DNA from: Zanthoxylum bungeanum
Taxonomy: Eukaryota > Streptophyta > Magnoliopsida > Sapindales > Rutaceae
DNA: 64,000 bases
Assembly: GCA_019454045.1 (NCBI GenBank)
Contig: SKCR01035576.1
Coordinates: forward strand, 1-64,000
Direction: 5' to 3'
The notes below the pieces were generated by a model. The model saw nothing but the letters and a program-made list of their open reading frames with translations, did no database searches and was not told the DNA's origin. Below, piece by piece: positions 46,885-58,486 of the stretch; position 1 is the stretch's first letter; every line of letters begins with the position of its first letter. The position numbers and the translations under genes are program-made.

Positions 46885-47762
46885 ATTTTATTAATAAATA
46901 ATAAAATATAACGTACAATATATTATTCGGATTGGTTCTCCAAGCACCAACTCCAAAAAACTCCCACTTACTTTTTGCCAATCCGGATGGTGCCATAGTC
47001 TCATCTCCTCTACATGTTTATCGTATAACTTATGAGGTAAGACCTTAGTAAGCAGGACTACTATGTTGTCTTGCCCTTGAACCTTTAAGACCACTATGTC
47101 TTTTCGTTCAATAATCTCTCTAATCACACAATATTTCCTTTCCACGTGTTTAGACTTGGAATGCGCTCTCGACTCCTTAGCTTGTGCAATGGCTCCGCTT
47201 TATCACAGTATAATGGGATTAAATCTGCAATACTAGACATAATGCCAAGTTATGTGATAAAATTTCTAATCCAAACAACTTCTTTAACAATTTCTGAAGT
47301 CGCTATAAATTACGTCTCAGTGGTGGAATTAGTTGTTGAGCCTTGCTTTGAACACCGCCAATTAACTGCACCGCTATTAAGGGTAAATATGTATCCGGAT
47401 GTAGACTTTCTATCATCTGGATCTCCCTGGAATTTGGAGTCTTTATAACACTTAACTTGTAGCTCATTTTCTCCATATGTGAGAACTTATTCTTCATACT
47501 CTTAAGATATTTCATGATATGTTTCACGGCTGTTCAATGATCATTACCCGGATCAGATTGATATCGGCTAGTCATATTGACATCGAAACTAATGTCATGT
47601 CTTGTACATAACATATCATACATAATGCTTCCAATACAAGAAGCATATGACAAGTGAGACATTCTAACTCTTTATTATTCAATCTGAGGTGCCATTTTCT
47701 TTGAAACATGTATGCCATATCAGAAAGGTATATTTAATGCCTTGTATCATATAGTTAGAGGA
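46807..47762. repeat. Tandem duplication of copia RNase H, unit 1
   Basis: About 950 bp, nearly identical to 47763-48690. Both units begin with a CA microsatellite followed by TATAATCTAATATG, so the repeat probably mediated or marks the junction. Confidence 0.85.
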
Positions 47763-48818
47763 TACACACACACACATATATAATCTAATATGCATAATGA
47801 TATTACCATTAGTAAAGGTTGAAATGAAAATATAGTTATTTTATTAATGAATAATAAAATATAATGTATAATATATTATTCGGATTGGCTCTCCAAGCAC
47901 CAACTCCAAAAAACTCCCACTTACTTTATGCCAATCCGGATGGTGCCATAGTCCCATCTCCTTTACATGTTTTTCGTATAACTTATGAGGTAAGACCTTA
48001 GTAAGAAGTACTGTTATGTTGTCTTGCCCTTGAACCTTTAAGACCACTATGTCTTTCGTTCAATAATCTCTCTAATAACGCAATATTTCTTTTCCACGTT
48101 TTTAGACTTGGAATGCGCTCTCGACTCCTTAGCCTGTGCAATGGCTCCGCTTTATCACAGTATAATGGGATTGAATCTGCAATACTAGGCATAATACTAG
48201 TGATAAAATTTCTAATCCAAATAACTTCTTTAACAATTTCTAAAATCGCTATAAATTCCTTCTTAGTGGTGGAATTAGCTGTTGAGCCTTGCTTTGAACA
48301 CCGCCAATTAACTGCACCGCTATTAAGGGTAAATATGTATCCGGATGTAGACTTTCTATCATCTGGATCTCCCTGGAAGTCGGAGTCTGTATAACCCTTA
48401 ACTTGTAGCTAATTTTCTCCATATATGAGAACTTATTCTTCATACCCTTAAGATATTTCATAATATGTTTCACTGCTGTTCAATGATCATTACCCGGATC
48501 AGATTGATATCGGCTAGTCACATTGACATCGAAACTAATGTCATGTCTTGTACATAACATATCATACATAATGCTTCCAATACAAGAAGTATATGGCAAG
48601 TGAGACATTCTAACTCTTTATTCTTCAATCTGAGGTGCCATTTTCTTCGAAACATGTATGCCGTATCAGAAGGGTGTATTTACTGCCTTGTAGTTAGTAA
48701 AATCATATATTTCTAACATTTTATCTATGTACGTCGATTACGATAATGGTATAAGCTTCCTAACTCTATCCCGATAGAGCCTTATACCCAATATAAATAG
48801 GAAGCTTCACCCATGTCT
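46885..48818 (-). pseudogene. pol: Minus-strand copia RT end and RNase H, tandemly duplicated
   Basis: Relic of a different copia lineage. On the minus strand, 48818-48700 reads an RT segment with YIGYKALSG (equivalent to YILGIK-YRDR in D). Then RNase H pieces follow: KYLKGMKNKFSYMEKISYKL (48473-48249) and EKHVKEMGLWHHPDWHKVSG (48047-47844). The same pieces appear again at 47527-47303 and 47145-46891. The conserved end with LLTKVLPHKLYDKHVEEM corresponds to the DPLTK end of copia RNase H. Both copies have stops and frameshifts. The left of this element is cut by copia D, inserted at 48819. Confidence 0.85.
47763..48690. repeat. Tandem duplication of copia RNase H, unit 2
   Basis: Second unit; similarity to unit 1 ends near TGCCTTGTA at about 48690. 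Confidence 0.85.
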
Positions 48819-50748
48819 TGTTAGACAATTATGACCCATAGCGTCATAATTTGTAAAAGACATTATGATTTTTTTATACAAATTAACTATGTGACTATAG
48901 AAATTGCTATTTTATCATTTTGTAATTGGATTACTTAAATATAAAGTGATAAAAGTCCCTATGATTAGTTCCAGATTATAAGATGTGAGACAATATTAAT
49001 CCACTAAGGTTTAATCATTAAATATTCATAGTCATAGTATTATCGAGATTGGACATCGATAATACGGAATAGACTAGTATTGCACTTGTGCCCGTTGTGG
49101 GAGCATAACGACATAGTTCTCATATATTTAAGTATTGGATGCTTATGCAAGTGTGATAGGAGGTTGTGTTTACCGATGGTACAGAAATAGCTTCGCTCCA
49201 AATAGACCTCACAAAATCGCATTGGTTGTATGAAAATGTGTCTATGGGAATCCGATTCAAGGTAGGTGTATTTGGTCTTAACATGAGACTTGCATCGCTA
49301 ATACTTGCGACAATCATTACGCTTTAGTTTTGGTCGTCCGGCTTTAACAGGTTATGTGTACGCATCTTCTGGGCTTATTGAGAATCGTAGAGTATTGGGT
49401 GTGATGTCAAGATGGAAGTATCACTTCAGTCATATGAAGATGATGATCACGCAGGGATACATAACTGGTACTCTAATATGTTGCAACCATCGGGATAATG
49501 TGACAATGTCATGATTATCCTATTAAAGAGACTAGTTGCTTGTGATCCGATATATGCTTCGTATGGGACAGACACTACTCCATCCCCAGGCCTTGCTTGT
49601 GACATCTGATACTGTATCGCAATACATAATACTACGTTACTCCTGACAAAGATTGTATATTCCATTAAGAATATTTCTAGAGAATTGGGTAGGGACGGTG
49701 CTTTGCTAGAAGCCAACCATGTCTTGTAAATCGGTAAGCACGTGGTACGAGGTACGCACTTAATGGGATAGTTCGATAACCAGATCTACTTCCAACATAT
49801 CTAAGGGTCTCTTGGGTTGCTTCCCAAAGATTCACCGATGACAGTTGACTCGAATTAGAATTAATCTGGGATTAATTAAGAGAGAGAAAATTAATCTGGG
49901 ATTAATTGAGGTATTATTTAATCTGGGATTAAATGTGTTCAGAAGAGAGAGAACGCGATTAATTTAGAATTAATCGGTAAAATAAATTTAAAAGTTAAAT
50001 TTGATTTTTTTCTATTTAATTTATTCATATGGGCTAAAATTAATATATCGGGTATAATAATTGGAATTAGATTTCAATACGAAATTAAAGTCGGACTTTA
50101 ATACGTGCGAACAGATTAATTTAGAATTAATTCATAAACGGCATTCGTAATATATTTACGAGGCGTCGTTATTTAATTAAATTAGATTTAATTATTTAGC
50201 GAAGAAAATTCGTTTAATCGGATTAAACGGATCCGATCCGCGGTAAACATTCGTAGAAACCGTTTGAATTTTGAATTCAAAAGTGGGGTCCACTTCACAT
50301 GTGGTAGTTGGGAGAGTGGTTGGCATTTATGCCAAAACCACCCACTTTCCAACCACTTAGTTTTGGTTTTGGTAAAACCAAAAACCCAACAACCTTGTTT
50401 AGATGGAAATGTTAAATGGTTTTTTACTAAAACCTATCTCTCTCATTTCAAACACATATAACACACAAAACAAAAACTAGAAATCTCTCAAATGAGCGTG
50501 AACTTCTCTATCTCTTATCTTTGATTTTGTTGCAAAATCAAAAAAGCTAGCATTTCAAGGAGTCTTCTAAGGTGATAGGGAAACAACTTCAAGAGTTGGA
50601 ATCAACACTTAAAGCTTGGAGCTTCAAGAACACACCAAATTTTTTAAAGTCTAATCCGATCATTGTAAGTCATTCCATAACTTTTAATGATCTTAATCAC
50701 TCATAATCTTGCTTAATAGATCTTTGACATGTTCTAGGAACACTAACA
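48819..50748 (+). repeat. 5' LTR of copia D
   Basis: 1930 bp, TGTTAGACAA to ACACTAACA. TATA-like CATATATTTA at 49121-49130 and hairpin 49129-49145 (one G-U pair). Inverted-repeat block about 49855-50280. Donor-like GTAAGT at 50665, 83 bases before the end. Confidence 0.95.
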
Positions 50749-50762
50749 ATGGTATTAGAGCC
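50749..50762 (+). other. Primer-binding site of copia D
   Basis: ATGGTATTAGAGCC, differing from the canonical tRNA-iMet site by one C to T. Confidence 0.88.
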
Positions 50763-50894
50763 AATTTTAAGCATGATTTTTTTATAGGATTCTTGAGACT
50801 TTAATTTGGGGTTTTTATGTTTTGAGCATGATTTCTTCAAATTGATTGTTTAAGTATGCTTAGAATATGATAACTTAGAGTTATGCATGATTAG
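50763..50894 (+). other. Leader of copia D, first part
   Basis: Matches the start of the leaders of B and C. Ends with ATTAG, the left target copy of the nested gypsy LTR (50890-50894). Confidence 0.8.
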
Positions 50895-53800
50895 TGTAAC
50901 ATCCCGGATTTTCGAGATTGTTCTAGAAGATTCCCGGGCTGACGATTTAGTCTCGGATCATGATGATGATGAAGAATAAGAGTTTAAGTGATGTTATATG
51001 AGTTGGAATAATTGATTTTGAATTTTCGTCGCTTCAGAAAACGCGTGGGATCAAAAGTCAGATACGTGATTTTTGTAAAACGCGTAAAGTTTGCGGTTTT
51101 GGTCCCAAGAGAGCAAACGAACTCCGATCGAGTTGATTCTTGAACCATCAGACTCGTTTTTCCGAGATGAACAACTTTCGTGTTGAACACTTTTCGAGAA
51201 TTACATCAGAAGGGCTCCAAAATTGTGATATTCCAGAATGTTCCAGAATAGGGGTTGATTAGTAATTTCACATGGGCTTATTTGATATTTTCTAGGGTAG
51301 TATTTTAAGCCTCAAGGTTTCTCTAAATTGCAAAAAAGGCAAATCCAAATCAAAACACACACACGCCCCCATGACCCTATTCACGTGAAGAAGAAGACTG
51401 GTCGCGCCAGTGGCCTTCCGGCCACCACCGGCCGGCGCGACCATCCAGAATGAGAGACTCGGCCACCGTGCAGCTGATGGTGGCCGGCGGTGAAGCTAAA
51501 TCACCGGCGAACGGCGGCAGGGAGAGAGAAGGGCGGGACCTTTATTATCCCGATCCCGGCTCATCGCTTCAAACCACGACCCGAGCCACCTACCAAATCG
51601 AAGCCCTCGACGAGTACTATGAGTGTGCAAAGTCATTTTTGCCGAACAACGTCTGGTTGCACACGTAACAAGGAAGAAATATTCGGATGAATAGTAAACC
51701 CAAGTGAACAGTAGCTCCGATCAAAATTCCGATCACACAAGCGCGTTTTGTATGGCCGTTGGGAGTCCGTATATGGCCTCGGAATTTCGATACGATTCTC
51801 CGTTTAGATTTTATTATTTTCAAGTATATTGATTTATATTCGGATGTTTCCGGTAGTTTCGTAGTGTAACGAATTTGCATGAAATCAATTGAATATGATT
51901 TAATATGTTAAAGCGATGCTTGTGGTAGAATTCGAGAGAAAGCGGATTAGATTTGATCGATCCGATGGAATTAGCGAGTTTCCGGTAAAACAGAGTTTCT
52001 CGCGCGAATGAGCGTAGTTGATCGTAACCATGGTTAAGATGTAATATGATATTGCGAGGGTAATTGAGTAATTTCGGATTAGTTCAGAGGTTTCGAGACC
52101 CTTCCGTGGTGTTTACGGAAACTTTTCCGCAAGGTTTGCCGCAAATGCTTAATATGAGAATATGAGCTGTCTTGTTAGTTCAAAATGATATAGAAAGGCA
52201 CATGAGAGTAATGAAATTTAAATAGTAGAATCATAAAGATCTCGTGTATCCTGAGGAAGTCCGTAGTTTAGTATAGATGAGTTGAAAGTCTCACAAATAG
52301 CGGTTCTGACTCTGTGTTATTATTATTTTGACAGATCGGATCCAGGTCAGGAGTGACCGCAAACCAAGTAAGTAACTCATGCTTCTAACACTTAAAAGAT
52401 TTAGTAATGTTCGAAATTAATTATGTAGTAAAATTGTGTATAGTATATGCATGAAACAGGTATATGTTTATATATAAAGATAAGTGTGGAAGAAAGAAGC
52501 AGTTGTAATTAGATATACATATAGACAAGAATAAGAAATTATAAGCAGAGGTATGAGTAAGAGATAAGTATGAGCATATAGAAGAATAGAGACACATATG
52601 TAGGTATAAACCAGTAAGTATATTTAGATAAGAACATATGAATAAGGTCATAAATATAATTTAATGAAACTTAGGTTTGGGGGGTTGTAGAAACTACATC
52701 ATAGGGAATGAGTTTAAAGCTTAAAGGATGTAATGGCGAGTGCGATTTATAAGTATACTTTCTTGATAAGGAAAATGGAAATTGAACGAATGTGTATATT
52801 TACTAATAAGAATAGCCATTAATCGATATAGCAAAGATAAAGGTAAAATGTAAAGGTTATGATATGGTATTATAGATGAAATGCTAAAATATGTTAATTT
52901 AAGTTTGCATGATGGATGCTTGAAAAGAATGAAATATATATGTCTTTATTTTTATAAGTATGGTTGGATATTTAGATACGTGGGTGTATGCGTACATGTG
53001 TATATAAGGTTGCCTGATAAAGTAGGTTATGAACCTGAGTAGTATAAAAGAATGTGAATGAATTATGCTGTGAGGAATATGAGGAAGTATGAGCATGTTA
53101 GTATTAGTAACAGTGTTTATGAAAGGCATGTCATGTCTATATGCATACTAGTATGAGATACATTTCAGAATTCAATAAAGATAAAGTAAGAACGTATTTA
53201 CATATATGTATGCATGTATATATATAAATATGGTAATATACAAGAATAAGTTTTATGTGTGCATAGAGTATGCATAAATATGTACATGTTTATATAGATA
53301 CTATATAGGAAATCATGGTTAGAGTAGGAAGAAGCATGAGAAATGCATATTCATACCTACATGTTTTGGTTTTCAGAAGTTAAGTTAAGCTAAGAATGAT
53401 TTTCAAATGTTTTGACAGAGATGTTTCTTATAGTTGAGATTTGATTTAAGTTTTTTTTTTAAAAAAAAGTTTATTTACGGTTTTATGTTTTTGGGGCATG
53501 AGGTAAAAACTCACCCCAGTATGTAACTTGAGACACAGTTTGGACTTGACAGATACTTTGGATTCGGGATTTGGGATTTGACCCATCCCAGTTGTACATT
53601 ATTGGAATTGACGGATTCAGAGACATGTGCACATGTTGAGGACTGAGAGGACACTCTCAGATCCTCCAGATGGGCTAGGGGGACGACGATACGTAACGCC
53701 TCTAGACCCTAGTTTGAGCTTGGGTGGTTGCATAGATCCGTACCCCTAGCTCCAGTTTGTGGCTTGGGGGACGGCGATACGTAATGCCCCAAGACCACCA

Positions 53801-55443
53801 GTTCAGGGCAGGTATGGCATGCTTTGGGGGGATGGCGATACGTAACGCCCCAATGTCATGGGTTTGTATATCTGGCTCTAGGGCGTATGGGGGGGCGGCG
53901 ATACGTAACGCCTTCATACGTCAGTTTTTCAGCAGACACTCAGATATCAGTCTTTCAGAAAAGAAGTTTTGAAATATTAGATTTTCAGAAAACAGTTTTC
54001 AGAGATACGAAATTCAGAGAAAGTTTTTAGCTTTAAGATTCCAGATACAGTTTCACTTTTCAGACATAGTTTTCCAGTTTCTAGATTCTCAGTAAGCAGT
54101 TTTCAGAAAACAGTTTCCCGAAAAGGTTTTCAAGAAGTATCTTTCAAAATTACAATACATGTTAAAGTTGAAAATAGTTCACAAGTTATGCATATAAATC
54201 ATACATTCTAGTTATCATTTGGAAGTATATAGTTGGCATCAGTACATATACATGGTTAGCTTTGCGCATAGCATATTCATATAGTAGTAACATTTCATGA
54301 AGTACGAGAGCATAGTAGTATGATCTTATTTAAATATATTTGTCTCGATGATGATTGTATGAGTTGACGCTTATTTAGAAAGAACATATTGTAAGAAGGT
54401 TAGATCCTGATGAAATGATTATGTATGCTTTTACACATGATTGGTAATAGTAGATTAACATTTAACAGAAACAGAATTTTTGTAAAATCGATTTCATGAT
54501 ATTTCAATAAAATAAAAGAAAAAAAAATATAATAAAAGCCGGAACTAGATTAGAAATGAGTATATAGAAAAGTGGAAAGATATCAGAGTAACGCTGTGGA
54601 AACGTAATGGAACTATGAAAACTCAATGACTAGGTCATATATATTTAAAGTATAAGTAAGAAACAATATGTATTTGTGGATGTGGAAGAAAAGAAATTAA
54701 CAACAAAATAGCAATGATCGAGAATGAATAAGAAATCTATCGTTAACCCATACTTAATGATATGAATGCTAGAAAGTATAAACAAGAAACATGATTAAGT
54801 TATGTATACTCAGATAAAGAAATAGTAATTAAGTAACATGTTTGCTAAACGGATTGAGATAAAATAATAAGTCTATATTTATCTTAAATTGAGTGTCAAG
54901 AAAGCAGCTTAGGTTAATACAGATTAATAATTCGTAATTTGTTTGTGTTTGACGCTCAAGATATGAGCATGATTACTTACTGAGTCATTACGACTCATAC
55001 CACCACAGTTTTTAGTTTTGCAGATCTGTAGCTGACATACTTGGCTAGCAAGTTTTCTGTGAAGACTTTGAAGACAGTGGACCGCCCCATTTACAGTCAA
55101 GAGTGTTTTGAGTCCTGGGTCGAGTTATGGGTCCCCACGCCCTTGTATTTGTATTTACATTTGTATATCATATTTATGAGTTGTGTAATAGTATAGTTCT
55201 ACTTTGAATTTTGGCCGGAGGCCAAGTATTTACATTTGTTCTTTGAGTTCAGGCCTGAGGCCTTGAAGATGGTTTGCATTTATATTGAGTTGTTTGCACA
55301 GGTTGTTCCTTGGTGCTGGCTATAGGCCAGGTTGCATGATGTTCTGCATACATCATGCCGAAATTTTGTTAGAACCAGAGGCTTATGGAGATGGGTTCTC
55401 CTATCTCCTGCCAGTAGCATCCTGGCCTAGGCGGGATGTTACA
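50895..55443 (+). mobile_element. Probable Ty3/gypsy solo LTR, 4.5 kb, nested in copia D leader
   Basis: 4549 bp, beginning TGTAACATCCCGG and ending CGGGATGTTACA, flanked by perfect ATTAG (50890-50894 and 55444-55448). TG...CA ends with 5 bp target repeats indicate an LTR, and TGTAACxxCCC ends are typical of Tekay/Del-type chromoviruses. No gypsy coding sequence or internal LTR boundary was seen, so a solo LTR is the simplest reading. Features inside are a GC-rich hairpin (51399-51443), a 72-codon open frame at 51450-51668, a T-run/A-run at 53452-53468, and four copies of a GGCGATACGTAACGCC module (53679-53911). Confidence 0.8.
53672..53915 (+). repeat. GGCGATACGTAACGCC module array
   Basis: Four copies near 53679, 53766, 53826 and 53888, each G-run + ACGGCGATACGTAACGCC + CC or TC, spaced about 60-90 bases. 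The module is nearly palindromic around TACGTA. The related minus-strand LTR at 61650 carries the same module in reverse. Confidence 0.85.
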
Positions 55444-55448
55444 ATTAG

Positions 55449-57500
55449 ATTTGAGAAAAATTGATTGGATCAAAATTAAAAATCCCCTTACCTTGGCCGA
55501 AAATGACACAGTGGACTGCACATTGAATTTTTTAATTTTTACAACATTGGATGTATTTAATACATTATATAACTGTTGATTGTTGGTTTGATTAGATTGA
55601 AATCAAAATCGATAAATTATGTTAAATTCAATGAACATGATAAGCATGAAATGATATGTTTTGCTTCAATTTGTGTTGCACATAAATTGATAATATAAGC
55701 ATGATTAATTAATTTAATTGGTGTTTTGGAAATATTAAGTTTAATTAATTAATCATGGCTAATACACTTTGATTATAATAATTATGATATTTGGAATATT
55801 GAAATTATAATAATTAGCCTTTAAGTTTTTAATTGGGCTAAAAGTGTGTATTTGGGCTTAATGGGTTTGGTTAGACCAAGTTTGGTTTTGGACTTTTGGA
55901 TTGGATCCAATTGGGCCCAAAACCAATTCCATAAAGTCCAAATACATCACTTGGGCCTTTAAAGAATTTAATTGGGCCTAATGGGCCTAAATTGATTTGT
56001 TGGCAATCTGGTGATTCCTATTGGGCCTTGGCATTTTGGGTTTGATCGATTATGGCCAAAGTTCATGCCTTAAGAATCAATTAAAAGCCCATTGGACTTT
56101 AATTAAAATGGCATTGGATGTTATTGGGCCTTTGAGACCCATCAAGATTGGATTTGGAATCCAAGTCTTTAAGGTATATAAATAAGTGTAAATGTTTAAT
56201 TTAGAATTAAATTGGAATTAGTATTGAATACAAATAAATTAGATTTAAAGTTGTAGTTCGATATAATTCAAGAATACGTACTTAAAGTTTATTCTTAAAC
56301 GAGTTGGACTTGCGCAAATCAAATTGTTGTTTGAACATTGGATGGTCATTAATTCAAAGATTAATTAATTGGATTAGATTGATTGAATGACATGCATTGT
56401 GTGAATGTGTTGTATGAATAATGTATATCGGATGGATATTAGAAGGGTGAGGGTAATTTTGGAAATTATAATAAATTTAGAATTTATTAAATTGGGCCTG
56501 CGTGTCCAGCCTATTATCTCTTTACTCTTTGTATTTCTCTTCTCACCAATTCCCCTCAATGTAAATGAGGTTTCTTAATTGTTATGTAATTGGGTAGAAG
56601 TTAGAATAGTGTTAGCCGGGCAGAGAAAATGGAGTGATTTGTTCTAGGAATAATTTGTGAGATATCCATCCGCATATCATTATTATTTATTTATCGCGCC
56701 TTATTATGCTTTTATAATGCATGCTTAATGGGTGTATGATGAGACCTAATCAAAGATAATTAATTGGTTGCCAATTACGCGAAAAACCCTCAATAATATT
56801 AAGTGTTTTCCTTCCATTGAGTGATTCATTCTCAAGATCCAAGATTGGCATTGGTTTTTTGGCCAAAGTTAAGACCTTTGTCTATCGAGGATGTGTTTGA
56901 ATCATGAAGGCCTTGTTCCATATCGCATGCCTTGGGCAAGTTGTGATTTGTTGGCCAAAGTCAAGATCACTTCTTGTTCATCAACATGGATTACGAAGCT
57001 TTCCAGATTCAATGGGTCCCGCTTGACTGGAATCATTAAGCTTGTTGTGCCAAAGCCAATGCTTAGTTGATTCAGAGGAAAAAGTTAGGCAAATATATTG
57101 GATATATGGCATATATATTGTATATATGTTTCGGACTTGGAGGTCCACCTACTGGATCTAGGAATTGGATGAGATCCAATTGATTTTAGAGATCTACCTA
57201 GTTAAATATCATACAGATTGTTGGCCAAAGTCAAGGTTGTGTGTTATTTAATGGGAACCTAGCCCACTAGGAAATTGGATTTCCCGAGTACTCAACAGAG
57301 GGTTAGAGGCTCGCCGAAAAATAGTGGGAGGCTGGTATTGAATTTTCAATTTCTTTCAAATACTTGCCAAATACGCGCTTTCAAATTATTTCGTCAATTA
57401 TAAATATTTATTAGTTGGACTAATATTTTATTATTTTTCTTGTAACAGTTAGACTGTACCCATACATCGTTAATTGCGTAGTTTGACTATTGCAATTAAG
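55449..57500 (+). other. Leader of copia D, second part
   Basis: Continues the leader after the nested LTR. Inverted repeats include 56148-56164 (arms TTGGATT and AATCCAA, spacer TGG) and about 57092-57107. TTGTTGGCCAAAGTCAAG cores at about 56858, 56949, 57039 and 57220; some arms are decayed in this copy. Acceptor-like TTTTTCTTGTAACAG ends at 57448. Confidence 0.8.
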
Positions 57501-58411
57501 ATGACAGGAAAGAACAGTGTCCGAGACATCATCATGGGTGATAATGTCTTCAACGATGTGAACTTTTCTGACTGGGAAATGAATCTCAGGATTGTCCTAG
57601 GATCCGAGAAGTTACTCTACACTATAGAGAGACCTCTTGGGCCTAAGCCCAGATCTGATCAGTTAGTTAAACTAGAGCTTTGGAAGACTCATAGCGATGA
57701 CAACTCGACTGCTCAATCTATAATGATTGCTGCTATGACTCAACAATTCCGTCGTCAGAACAAGGGATTAGATCCCTATGAGATGATTGTGAAGTTACAT
57801 GATCTTCATCGATCTAATCTTAGATCGTAGAGATATGACTTACAGAAGAAGCTCTTTCGCGCTCGCATGTCAGATGGTACATCTGTCGAGCACCATGTGT
57901 CACAGATGATTGCTGCCATCGAACAGCTGGGACAGATGGGCATTGTCTTTGAGGCTGAGACTTCTATAGATTTGATCTTACAGTCTCTGCCCGAAACTTA
58001 GAGTGGGTTCATCATACTCTTGGAGAGTTAATGTCCACACTGCACGAAACAGAAAAGGAGCTCTTAAAGGGCAAGAAGCACGAGGCACACTTCGCTTCAA
58101 CATCTCAGTCTTCGAGGGCTTGGCCCAAGGCGACTGAAGGTGTAAAGAAGAGGAAGAAGAAGGGCAAGGCCAAATCATCAAACCCTTCTGGGAAGGGTAA
58201 GGACAAATCCCAAGATGTATGTCTACAGTGCGGGAAGCGGGGTCACTGGAAGCGTGAATGCCGCGAGTACAAGGTACACATGAAGGAAATCAAAGCGGGC
58301 AAGGCTTTGGCTTCAGGTATGTTTGTTATAGAAATAAACATGTCTAATACTAGTTTTAAAAATTGGATTTTTGATTCTGGTTGTGGTACTCATATATGTA
58401 CTGATGTGTAA
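57501..58411 (+). pseudogene. gag: Copia D gag and protease start, broken
   Basis: Capsid precursor with zinc knuckle. ATG at 57501 (MTGKNSVRDIIMG). Three stops: TAG at 57828 (CAG in B), TAG at 57999 (TGG in B) and TAA at 58409; plus a 28-base deletion after 58016 relative to B that shifts the frame. It retains the lysine-rich linker lost in B (about 58146-58210), the CX2CX4HX4C knuckle CLQCGKRGHWKREC (about 58220-58261) and the protease motif WIFDSGCGTHIC (about 58364-58399). All three stops fit C-to-T change on one strand or the other. Confidence 0.9.
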
Positions 58412-58486
58412 GATCTGCAGATTAGCAGGAGACTGGCCCCAGAGGAGATTGATCTACGCGTTGGAAATGGGACACGAGTCGCCGTT

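Larger units (their letters stand above)
50665..57448 (+). other. Candidate leader intron of copia D
   Basis: Donor-like ATT|GTAAGT at 50665 and acceptor-like AACAG ending at 57448. Removing the nested gypsy LTR and one target copy leaves about 2230 bases, matching B and C. Confidence 0.4.

Noticed and set aside
50895..55443. Could be a DNA transposon because the ends form a 12 bp inverted repeat (TGTAACATCCCG).
   Set aside because: TG...CA termini, a 5 bp target repeat and similarity of the right end to the LTR at 61650 next to a gypsy PPT fit an LTR better; no transposase seen.
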